This document shows positions 16,435-23,543 of a stretch of 64,000 bases of DNA, piece after piece. Position 1 is the first letter of the stretch; each line of letters starts with the position of its first letter. The notes beneath the pieces were generated by a model that had not been told where the DNA came from, did no database searches, and worked only from the letters and a program-made list of their open reading frames with translations. The stretch is from Cohnella algarum (GTDB lineage: Bacteria > Bacillota > Bacilli > Paenibacillales > Paenibacillaceae): positions 4,087,001-4,151,000 of the forward strand of contig NZ_JAFHKM010000002.1 in assembly GCF_016937515.1 (NCBI RefSeq). Direction: 5' to 3'. The position numbers were made by a program, and so were the translations under genes.

Positions 16435-16469
16435 AACCGCCCGCTCCCGCAGGGCGGTTTTCTTTTTTT
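16435..16469 (+). terminator. Terminator after the YtxH gene
   Basis: The arms AACCGCCC and GGGCGGTT with a 9-nt loop are followed by TTTCTTTTTTT. Confidence 0.88.
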
Positions 16470-16572
16470 CGGGTCTTGTCCCCATTTTTACGATCGGTTG
16501 GTACCTTTTGCGAAAACGCCTCATAATGTATCATGTTCGTTGATCAAACCAAGTGCAGAAAGCGGTGTTCAC

Positions 16573-17385
16573 GTGCAGCAAGCGATCGCAGTCCTGGACT
16601 CCGGCGTGGGGGGACTGACTGTTGTCCGAGAAGTGATGCGTCAGTTGCCCAGAGAGAAGATATTGTATTTCGGCGACACCGCACGCGCTCCGTACGGCCC
16701 CCGCTCATCGGCGGAAATCAAACGCTTTACCCGCGAAATCGTCGAATATTTGCTCCAGTACGAGCCGAAAATGATCGTGATCGCTTGCAATACGGCGACG
16801 GCGGCCGCTCTGGAGGATATTCGCGGCATCGTCGACATCCCGGTTATCGGCGTCATCAAGCCCGGAGCCCGGGCGGCAATCGGACGCACGAAAACAGGGG
16901 TGATCGGCGTCATCGGAACCGAAGGCACGATCAATAGCGGAGCTTACGTGCATGCGCTCAAACAGCTCTCTCCGCGGATCGAAGTGGCGTGCAAGGCTTG
17001 TCCGAACTTTGTGCCGCTCGTCGAAAACGGCCACTACCGCTCGACGGACGCCTATGAAACGGTCGCGAACGATTTGTTCTCGCTGCGCGGTTTCCCGATG
17101 GATTGTCTTATTCTCGGCTGCACGCACTACCCGTTTCTTTCCGAAACGATTTCACAGGTTATGGGGCCCCGCGTAACGCTCATCAGCTCCGCCTACGAGA
17201 CGGCGCGGGAAATCAGCACGATTCTCCAGGAAAAGAACATGCTCGCCAACAACGAAGAAATGCCGATTCACCAATTTTTTTGCAGCGGGGATCCGCGGAA
17301 ATTCCAGCTGATCGCCCAAGATTGGCTGGGCGAGCAGATTCGGCTGACGCCGGTCGTCTGGCAGGTGCGAACGGTCGGAGCCTAA
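16573..17385 (+). CDS. murI: Glutamate racemase
   Basis: This enzyme interconverts L- and D-glutamate to supply D-Glu for peptidoglycan. The 270-residue product contains the substrate loop DSGVGGLTV, GDTARAPYG and the two catalytic cysteines in IACNTATAA and LGCTHYP, with the conserved spacing of two-base racemases. GTG 16573 is chosen because the product then begins MQQAIAVLDSGVGG, matching Bacillus RacE. The ribosome site is weak, and the frame remains open upstream to about 16498 without family similarity. It stands alone between two terminators. Confidence 0.94.
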   Translation: MQQAIAVLDSGVGGLTVVREVMRQLPREKILYFGDTARAPYGPRSSAEIKRFTREIVEYLLQYEPKMIVIACNTATAAALEDIRGIVDIPVIGVIKPGARAAIGRTKTGVIGVIGTEGTINSGAYVHALKQLSPRIEVACKACPNFVPLVENGHYRSTDAYETVANDLFSLRGFPMDCLILGCTHYPFLSETISQVMGPRVTLISSAYETAREISTILQEKNMLANNEEMPIHQFFCSGDPRKFQLIAQDWLGEQIRLTPVVWQVRTVGA

Positions 17386-17392
17386 AGGCAGC

Positions 17393-17428
17393 GGGTCCGT
17401 TAACCGAAAGGTTGACGGGCCTTTTTTT
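17393..17428 (+). terminator. Terminator of murI
   Basis: The long imperfect arms GGTCCGTTAACC and GGTTGACGGGCC with a GAAA tetraloop are followed by a T-run. Confidence 0.88.
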
Positions 17429-17563
17429 ACGCTTCGAAAGGACGGGTTTGGCTTGATCAAAACGGCATCGTTCGTCGTTAAGGACGAGCTGCCGTTTTTG
17501 CCCGGTTCATTCATAATGAACGTTCCGCCTACATATAACGGAAAGAATCCGGAGCGAAAGGTG

Positions 17564-18778
17564 ATGAGCAGCATGAATACGATCGGTTATGTCGTACAGC
17601 ACGGAGACACGCCAAAACGCATTGCCGCCCGGTTCGGCATCTCGCCCGCCTCCTGGGCGGCATTCAATCCGCAGTGGAACGGCGAGCCGCTCATTCCGGG
17701 AGAACTCGTGCAGGTGCCGGTGCGGCTGCCCAGACGTTATGTCGTGCAACAAGGGGATACGTGGGAATCGATCGCCGAAAAGTCGCAAGCTTCCTTGCGT
17801 CGTCTCCGGGAAGTCAACGCCGAATCGCCGGGTCAGCCGGAAGCGGGGCAAATTGTCGAGCTTCCCGCGGCGGATACGGAAAGAATCGTCCGGCTGACGG
17901 CCGAATACGGCTCGCGGCAGCTGGATAAGGACCTGGATGCCCTCAAGCGCCGCTATCCGTTTGTTGCCGCTTCGGTTATCGGAAAGAGCGTCATGGGCAA
18001 GCCGATCCATTCGCTGCGAATCGGCGAGGGCGCTTTCCGGCTTCATGTAAACGGCGCGATGCACGCGAACGAGTGGATTACGGCATTGGCGCTCATGCGC
18101 TTCGCGGAGGAGTACGCGAGAGCCTGCAAGCGGAAAGGGACGATCGGAGGAAAACCGGCCGCAAGGCTGTATGACCGGTGCACGCTATGGATCGTGCCGA
18201 TGGTGAATCCGGACGGAGTGGACCTCGTGCTGGACGGCATCGCGCCGGATCATCCCCGTTATGCGGAGCTGCTGCGCTGGAATAACGGCAGCGACCGTTT
18301 TCATCGTTGGAAAGCGAATATACGCGGCGTCGATTTGAACGATCAGTTTCCCGCGCACTGGGAAGAGGAGCGCTTCCGCCGCGGGGCAGACGGCCCCGGT
18401 CCGAGGGATTACGGCGGCTCCGCTCCGCTGACCGAGCCCGAAGCGAAGGCGCTGGCCGATTTTGCCCGGGAGACCGATTTTCACGCGGCGATCGCGTTTC
18501 ATACGCAGGGAGAAGAAATCTATTGGAATTATCGGGGGATGGAGCCTCGACATTCGCTCGCTTGGGCCCAGCGGCTCGGTAAAGCGTCGGGATACCGGCC
18601 GGTGCGGCTCGAAGGGAGCGACGCCGGCTTTAAGGACTGGTTTATTTCCGAATTCAAGCGCCCGGGCTTTACGGTGGAGGCGGGGTGGGGAAGAAATCCA
18701 CTTCCGTTGGAATCGCTGGCGGAATGGTATACGGAAATATTGGCGCTCTTGGCGGAAGCGATGGAGCTGTCCGATTGA
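17564..18778 (+). CDS. LysM-M14 gamma-D-glutamyl-(L)-diamino acid endopeptidase
   Basis: The 404-residue peptidase carries two N-terminal LysM motifs (YVVQHGDTPKRIAARFG and YVVQQGDTWESIAEKSQ) and an M14 zinc carboxypeptidase domain. Zinc ligands are His and Glu in AMHANEW and a later His in FHTQGEE; the general-base Glu is in FTVEAGWG. Substrate-binding residues lie in NPDGVDL and DLNDQFP. This is the layout of YqgT and Bacillus sphaericus endopeptidase I, which cut the peptidoglycan stem peptide. No signal peptide is visible, as in those relatives, so it may recycle wall peptides inside the mother cell. ATG 17573 is an alternative start. Confidence 0.9.
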   Translation: MSSMNTIGYVVQHGDTPKRIAARFGISPASWAAFNPQWNGEPLIPGELVQVPVRLPRRYVVQQGDTWESIAEKSQASLRRLREVNAESPGQPEAGQIVELPAADTERIVRLTAEYGSRQLDKDLDALKRRYPFVAASVIGKSVMGKPIHSLRIGEGAFRLHVNGAMHANEWITALALMRFAEEYARACKRKGTIGGKPAARLYDRCTLWIVPMVNPDGVDLVLDGIAPDHPRYAELLRWNNGSDRFHRWKANIRGVDLNDQFPAHWEEERFRRGADGPGPRDYGGSAPLTEPEAKALADFARETDFHAAIAFHTQGEEIYWNYRGMEPRHSLAWAQRLGKASGYRPVRLEGSDAGFKDWFISEFKRPGFTVEAGWGRNPLPLESLAEWYTEILALLAEAMELSD

Positions 18779-18912
18779 TCGAAAGGTCTTTTTCGGGGTA
18801 CAATTTTGTTATGCGGGCCTGATCGTCTCCTCGGCTTTGCCCGACGCGGGATCCGCTCCTTCTTCCGGGGAGGCGGGGCCCGGGCCGAAACGATGCGAGA
18901 GGGGGAGGGAAA

Positions 18913-19191
18913 ATGCCCCGGAAATCCGCCCAGTCTTGGATGAGATTGTGGACGCGCTTGCCTGCCAGGGTATGGAGGGTTTTGCGAGCGCCCGAAGTAT
19001 CGATTGCGGAGAAGCTGCTTTTTGCCGTGCCCGTTTTGCTGTATTGGGTGCTGCCGGACGTTATGCCGTTCGTGCCGATCGACGATATTGCCGTAACGGT
19101 CGCGTTGGCCGGCTGGTTTGCCGGCCGGGCGGAGAGGAAATACGGCTTGGCCGATTCCGCGGGAGCGAAGAGAATCAAGGAAAGCCGCTAG
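18913..19191 (+). CDS. DUF1232 (YkvA-like) small membrane protein
   Basis: The 92-residue protein has a basic, Trp-rich N-terminus, then a membrane hairpin containing LLYWVLPDVMPFVPIDDIAVTV, which fits the DUF1232 pattern (YxxxPxDxxPxxxxxDD). A strong GGGGGAGGG site precedes the ATG. Function is unknown for the family. It is monocistronic or shares a transcript with the next two small genes. Confidence 0.8.
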   Translation: MPRKSAQSWMRLWTRLPARVWRVLRAPEVSIAEKLLFAVPVLLYWVLPDVMPFVPIDDIAVTVALAGWFAGRAERKYGLADSAGAKRIKESR

Positions 19192-19263
19192 AGCGGTTGC
19201 GCAGTCGTCCCCGTTTCATTACAATAGAACAAGACCTTCATATCGGGACGGGAGCGATAAACG

Positions 19264-19566
19264 ATGAAATGCAAAATTACGCGAAACGCGGCAAAGGTGC
19301 TGCAGCGCGAACTGGATAAGCCGGAGAACGAAGGATTGAAGCTGCGGGTGTTCGTTACGCACAGTCACGGGGATCATGCTCACTATGGCATGGATCTGGG
19401 CAAAGCGCAGCCGGGGGAAGAAGCGGTATCGACGGATAAAGGCATCGACGTAATGTTGAAGACCGGCGAAGAATTTCTGGACGGGATCGTCATCGACTAT
19501 CTGTACTTCCCGCAAGAAGGCTTCGTCATTACGAATCCGTCAAAGGGCAACCATGGCGACCACTGA
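19264..19566 (+). CDS. HesB/IscA-like protein with His in place of the cysteines
   Basis: The 100-residue A-type carrier-fold protein contains the TDKGIDVMLKTGEEFLDGIVIDYLY core and the glycine-rich GFVITNPSKGN segment. Canonical IscA/HesB proteins bind iron or [2Fe-2S] through one internal and two C-terminal Cys (CGCG). Here the only Cys is residue 3, and the C-terminus reads NHGDH, with a further HSHGDHAHYG cluster in the middle. Metal binding, if any, would therefore use His. It overlaps the next small gene by 14 nt. Confidence 0.75.
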   Translation: MKCKITRNAAKVLQRELDKPENEGLKLRVFVTHSHGDHAHYGMDLGKAQPGEEAVSTDKGIDVMLKTGEEFLDGIVIDYLYFPQEGFVITNPSKGNHGDH

Positions 19567-19801
19567 AATGACTTCCCGCAAGCTGAACGACATTCGCATT
19601 TGCGACAAATGCCGCCACATGCGGATGAAGACGGCGCTGTCCAAGCTGCAAAAGCTCGACCCCGACGCCGAAATCAAAGTCGGCTGCAAATCGTACTGCG
19701 GTCCATGCGCGAAGAGGGCATTCGTCTTCATCAACGGCCGCTACGTCACCGCGCCGACCGAAGACGAAGCGATCGACAAAGCGCGGTCTTATTTGAAATA
19801 A
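19553..19801 (+). CDS. DUF1450 (YuzB-like) Cys-containing small protein
   Basis: The 82-residue protein has an RICDKCRHM pair near the N-terminus and the DUF1450 signature GCKSYCGPCAKRAFVFINGRYV. The fold resembles thioredoxin-like [2Fe-2S] ferredoxins, and four to five Cys could bind a cluster or zinc. It overlaps the HesB-like gene, suggesting coupled synthesis and a shared role in metal or redox handling; that is inference. A terminator follows closely. Confidence 0.85.
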   Translation: MATTEMTSRKLNDIRICDKCRHMRMKTALSKLQKLDPDAEIKVGCKSYCGPCAKRAFVFINGRYVTAPTEDEAIDKARSYLK

Positions 19802-19817
19802 TCCCCGGCCCGGCTCG

Positions 19818-19870
19818 AAAGCCGATCTTGCGGGACGTCGCCTGAGCGACGCTCGCGAGATCGGCTTTTT
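19818..19870 (+). terminator. Terminator after the HesB-like/DUF1450 pair
   Basis: The long stem AAAGCCGATCT...AGATCGGCTTTTT, with the inner GTCG/CGAC arms continuing it, ends in a T-run. It is a robust hairpin. Confidence 0.85.
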
Positions 19871-19995
19871 CGGTCGGGAAGGTAGCCATGAGCTCTTCGC
19901 CGCTGTATCAAAGTCCCGATGCTTGCGAGGAAGCAAACCAAATCGATTGGTCATGGCGACCTCGCCCCCTTCGCCTGCGCGCCGTCGATTCAGTC

Positions 19996-20114
19996 GAGTC
20001 GTGGCGGCTCATCTTGACCCGCCTAATGCATACCCCCTCACGCATTTGAGTAAAAATGACTCATCTTGCCGCTTTAGCCCGCCCGCTGTCGATTCAGCTG
20101 AGTCGTGACGACTC
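19996..20114. repeat. Phased palindrome array A (period 52 nt)
   Basis: Three 15-nt imperfect palindromes start at 19996 (GAGTCGTGGCGGCTC), 20048 (GAGTAAAAATGACTC) and 20100 (GAGTCGTGACGACTC). They are exactly 52 nt apart, separated by 37-nt intervals of largely different sequence. Each is followed by AT(C)ATCTT or ATCTT. The order is A-type, B-type, A-type core. The same geometry recurs at 54837-54996. No reading frame is conserved, because 52 is not a multiple of three. Confidence 0.85.
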
Positions 20115-20150
20115 ATCATCTTGACCCGTTATATGCAAATCACCGGTTAG

Positions 20151-20445
20151 CGGTCAAGAAGGGGACTGGACGGACTACATGGCGGCACCATGCGGGGCGG
20201 ACGGTCAAGAAGGGGACTGGACGGACTACATGGCGGCTCCCAGGCGGGGTGGACGGTCAAGAAGGGGACTGGACGGACTACATGGCGGCTACCAGGCGGG
20301 GTGGACGGTCAAGAAGGGGACTGGACGGACTACATGGCGGCTCCCAGGCGGGGTGGACGGTCAAGAAGGGGACTGGACGGACTACATGGCGGCTACCAGG
20401 CGGGGTGGACGGTCAAGAAGGGGACTGAACGGACTACACGGCGGT
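20151..20445. repeat. 52-bp tandem repeat (minisatellite), about 5.7 copies
   Basis: Units start at 20151, 20202, 20254, 20306, 20358 and 20410; the first is 51 nt, the next four are 52 nt and the last is partial and diverged. Each begins CGGTCAAGAAGGGGACTGGA. Inner copies alternate CTCCCAGG and CTACCAGG, giving a 104-nt higher-order repeat. All three forward frames stay open through much of it, but the frame rotates every unit, so it is unlikely to code. It directly follows palindrome array A. Confidence 0.9.
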
Positions 20446-20475
20446 ATGCGGCGAGGGGAATGGCAGTCACCATGC

Positions 20476-20516
20476 AAAAAGGCGGCGCGGGGGCTCCATG
20501 TCCCCGCGCCGCCTTT
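20476..20516 (-). terminator. Terminator of the ltaS-MBOAT-SGNH operon
   Basis: A 15-bp or longer GC-rich stem (AAAGGCGGCGCGGGG pairing with CCCCGCGCCGCCTTT) carries a five-T tail on the minus strand. It lies 15 nt after the stop of the last minus-strand gene. Confidence 0.88.
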
Positions 20517-20530
20517 GCGGCGATTGAAAC

Positions 20531-22012
20531 TTATTCGCCGATCGAGAGCTGCGTCGTGCCGTCCTCAAGCTCGGTCAGCTCGGCCTCGTACCCGAGCTGC
20601 TCGGCGACGAAGCCGAGCGGCACGAGCGCCGTTCCGCCGACGAGCTGCGGCGCGTAATCGAGCGTCGCCGTCCGGCCGGACGATGTCGCTTCCGTGCTGC
20701 CCATCGTCAGCTTCAGCTCGGCGTCGCCGCGGGTCAGCACGACGGTTTTCGTCGCCTGATCCCAGGTCAGCTCGGCGCCGAGCTCGGCCGCGAGCTGCTT
20801 GACGGGCACGCGCAAATCCTTGCCGTCTTCCTGCAGCGCCCGGCCGGTAAAGACGTGCTTCTCGCCGTTCAACAGCGTCGAGAAATTAACGACGTCATGC
20901 TCCGAGTTCAAGACGGCGTCCTCGGCTTCGAACACGAGCTTGTCGTTCAACGCGTCCACGTTGCCGTCCGTTACGCGGTAGGCCGGATCGTCCTTGGCGA
21001 TCGCTTCCGCGATCCATTTGTTGACGTCCATATGATGGTGCGACAAGTCCTTGTACAGATCCAGGTCGTACGTCCAATCCGCCGTTTGGAAATCGTACAG
21101 CTTGACGTTCGGATATTGCGCGAATTGCTCGTACATCCATTTGCGCATTTCGATCTGGTACTGGAACCGCGTCGGATTCGTGTTGTACCAGGCGACCTGG
21201 CGAAGCACGCTGTAAGGCGGATAGTAGAAATAAAATTCGACGTCCGGATGCTCCTTGATCAGCGACAAAATATTGCGCTCGAAGTTCGCCTTCAGCACGT
21301 CCGGCGTTTCCTCGACGAGACCGAAAAATCCTTCTTCCGCATTTGCCTTCTCGTACGCTTTCGCCACCCGTTCCTTGCCGAACGTGACCATCCAGTTCCA
21401 GTTGCTCAAGTAATCAAGGTTTTGCTTGGGCGTCCCCTTCAATTGAAGCGCGACGCTTTTGAAAAATTGTTCGTACGCCGTATAGTTGAACCAATACGGA
21501 TAATCGTTCCACCACTTGTTATCGTACATATACTCGGGAATTTCATACGTGCTGTCGGCCGACTTGCTTTTAAGCGAGAAGTAATCGAGGCCCCACAGCA
21601 CTTTTTTCACCTTGCCCGTGCCCAGCGCAAGATTGGCGACGAGATGATGCTCCTCCGAAATGGAGCCTTCCATCGACAGCTTCATGGCGGTTCCGCCCAG
21701 CAGTTCGCCGACTTCGGAAGGAACGAAGTTTTGCGTCATCGACGTGCCGATAATGATCGTGTCGTAATCGAAGTTTTTGGCCAGCCCGGGATTTTGGTAC
21801 CGTTCTTCCGTCGAAAACCGGGCATTGTACCAGGTTGCCTTATGATAAAACTGCAGCGGGTCGATAAACGCGGTAAGCAGGGCGACCGCCGCGGCCACGA
21901 CAACGGCCAGCATGGCGAACGTAAGGCAAAACCGTCGGGCGCGGACCCGCTTGGGGACGCTTCGATTGCCGTGCAGGGCGGATGAGGCATTGGAAGTCAT
22001 CGAAGTGGTCAC
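20531..22012 (-). CDS. AlgJ-like SGNH protein with a C-terminal copper-amine-oxidase-like stalk domain
   Basis: The 493-residue protein has an N-terminal membrane anchor (about residues 28-50), then an SGNH/AlgJ-type domain. Block I is IIIGTSMTQNF, with the catalytic Ser in GTS, and the late DLSHHHMDVNKW supplies the Asp-His pair. The last 120 residues form a copper-amine-oxidase N-terminal-like (stalk) domain. Such proteins transfer or remove O-acyl groups on extracellular polymers together with an MBOAT partner. It starts 7 nt after the MBOAT gene, strongly suggesting joint action. The substrate is unknown; the upstream LtaS-like gene points to a teichoic-acid-like polymer. The stalk fusion is an uncommon addition to AlgJ-type proteins. 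Confidence 0.8.
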   Translation of the reverse strand: MTTSMTSNASSALHGNRSVPKRVRARRFCLTFAMLAVVVAAAVALLTAFIDPLQFYHKATWYNARFSTEERYQNPGLAKNFDYDTIIIGTSMTQNFVPSEVGELLGGTAMKLSMEGSISEEHHLVANLALGTGKVKKVLWGLDYFSLKSKSADSTYEIPEYMYDNKWWNDYPYWFNYTAYEQFFKSVALQLKGTPKQNLDYLSNWNWMVTFGKERVAKAYEKANAEEGFFGLVEETPDVLKANFERNILSLIKEHPDVEFYFYYPPYSVLRQVAWYNTNPTRFQYQIEMRKWMYEQFAQYPNVKLYDFQTADWTYDLDLYKDLSHHHMDVNKWIAEAIAKDDPAYRVTDGNVDALNDKLVFEAEDAVLNSEHDVVNFSTLLNGEKHVFTGRALQEDGKDLRVPVKQLAAELGAELTWDQATKTVVLTRGDAELKLTMGSTEATSSGRTATLDYAPQLVGGTALVPLGFVAEQLGYEAELTELEDGTTQLSIGE

Positions 22013-22019
22013 GCCTTTC

Positions 22020-23408
22020 TTAGAAATTAAAATAGAGGAACTCGCTGATGCGGTTCAAATACAGCAGCGAAACGATGAACAGCACCGCCATGGCGAGCGC
22101 GACCTTGACGCTCGGCTTGAAGCTCTCCGCCCGTTCCGAGGAGTTTTTGGCGAAAAAGACGATCGGCAAAAAGACGACGAACAGCAAAATCGGGAAAGCG
22201 AAGCTTGTCAGCTGGTCGAGGCCCAGACCGTTCAAGCCGACCATGCCTTTCAAAATCCGCCACGCCTGGTCCATGTCCTCCGCCCGGAAAAAAACCCAGG
22301 TGAAGTTAATGAACAGGAACGTAACGGCAATCGCCAGCCATTTGGGCAGCGGATGTCCCCGGCGCGTCCAGATCCGCTGCAGCGCTTGTCCGACGCCGTG
22401 CAGGAGGCCCCACAAAATAAAGGTCCAGCCCGCCCCGTGCCAGAAGCCTCCGATCAGGAAGACGATGATCAGGTTGACGTTGGCACGCGCGAAGCCTTTG
22501 CGGTTGCCCCCGAGCGGAATGTAGATGTAATCGCGGAGCCAGCGGCTCAGCGTCATATGCCAGCGTCTCCAGAAGTCGGTGATGGAAACCGCTTTATAAG
22601 GCGAGTTGAAGTTTTGCGGCAAAATAATGTTGAAAAACAGCGCAATCCCGATCGCCATATCCGTGTAGCCGCTGAAATCGAAATAAAGCTGCAGCGTGTA
22701 GGAAAGCGAGGCGACCCAGGAATCGGTAAATTCCGAAGCCGACTTGAAGCCGTCGTTAGCATAAATGGCGAACGTGTCGGCAATGACGACTTTTTTAAAC
22801 AAGCCGATGCAAAAAATAAACAGGCCCTTCGCCGCGTTCGACCAGTTCCACACTTTGTTGCGCAGCCGGTCGAACTGGGGCATCATTTCGCCATGGTGAA
22901 GAATGGGCCCGGCGATGAGATGAGGGAAAAACGTAACGAACAGCACGTAGCTGACGAAGTTCGTTTCGCGTACTTTGCCGCGGTAGGCGTCGACGAGAAA
23001 CGCAATTTGCGTGAACGTAAAAAAGCTGATGCCGAGCGGCAGGATAATTTGCAGCAGCGTGTACGATTGACCCGTCAGTTCGCCCAGATTTTCCAGGAAA
23101 AAGTTCGCGTACTTGTAGTAGCCCAGCAAAGCCAGATTGGCGACGATGCCGAAGGTTAAAATCGCCTTCCGTTTGCCGAGCGACGAGCCGGAGGCCGCGA
23201 CGATCCAGCGCCCGGTCAAATAGTTGAACAAAATGGAGGCCAAAATCAGCGGGACGTATTCGATGTCCCAGTACCCGTAAAAAAACAAGGACGCGAGAGC
23301 GAGCCAAGCCTTCGCCGCCTTCGTCCATCGGAAGCGGATGAACAGAAAGTAGACGATGGCCGTTACCGGCCAAAACACGAACATAAATTGATAGGTATTA
23401 AAAAGCAT
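22020..23408 (-). CDS. MBOAT-family O-acyltransferase (AlgI/DltB-like)
   Basis: The 462-residue polytopic membrane protein contains the MBOAT catalytic histidine in FWHGAGW and the preceding conserved WRRWHMTLSRWLRDY. MBOAT proteins move an acyl group from a cytoplasmic donor across the membrane, then hand it to a partner such as AlgJ or DltD. The start at 23408 gives MLFNTYQFMF behind a GAGGGAAG site; the open frame extends further upstream without family similarity. It is the middle gene of a minus-strand operon between an LtaS-like synthase and the SGNH protein. dltA/dltC are absent, so O-acetylation is more likely than D-alanylation. Confidence 0.92.
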   Translation of the reverse strand: MLFNTYQFMFVFWPVTAIVYFLFIRFRWTKAAKAWLALASLFFYGYWDIEYVPLILASILFNYLTGRWIVAASGSSLGKRKAILTFGIVANLALLGYYKYANFFLENLGELTGQSYTLLQIILPLGISFFTFTQIAFLVDAYRGKVRETNFVSYVLFVTFFPHLIAGPILHHGEMMPQFDRLRNKVWNWSNAAKGLFIFCIGLFKKVVIADTFAIYANDGFKSASEFTDSWVASLSYTLQLYFDFSGYTDMAIGIALFFNIILPQNFNSPYKAVSITDFWRRWHMTLSRWLRDYIYIPLGGNRKGFARANVNLIIVFLIGGFWHGAGWTFILWGLLHGVGQALQRIWTRRGHPLPKWLAIAVTFLFINFTWVFFRAEDMDQAWRILKGMVGLNGLGLDQLTSFAFPILLFVVFLPIVFFAKNSSERAESFKPSVKVALAMAVLFIVSLLYLNRISEFLYFNF

Positions 23409-23543
23409 GTCTTCCCTCTTTCTCTCGGCAAACCGCCTTTTGTCGAGTTCTGCCGGAAGTTGCAGAACTGCCCTCATTAATGGTAAACAAAACTCGAAAG
23501 GACGTCCATGCTTATTTTCTTAACTTTACCTGAAGTTTTCAAA

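Noticed and set aside
19996..20445. CRISPR array (regular spacing of short repeats)
   Set aside because: The repeated element is only about 15 nt and itself varies, intervals share sequence, no cas genes are near, and the downstream array is a plain tandem repeat.
20105..20802. Protein with repeats encoded by the 52-bp tandem array
   Set aside because: All three forward frames are open there only because the unit has few stops; the frame rotates each unit, no ribosome site is seen and a strong minus-strand terminator lies inside the longest frame.
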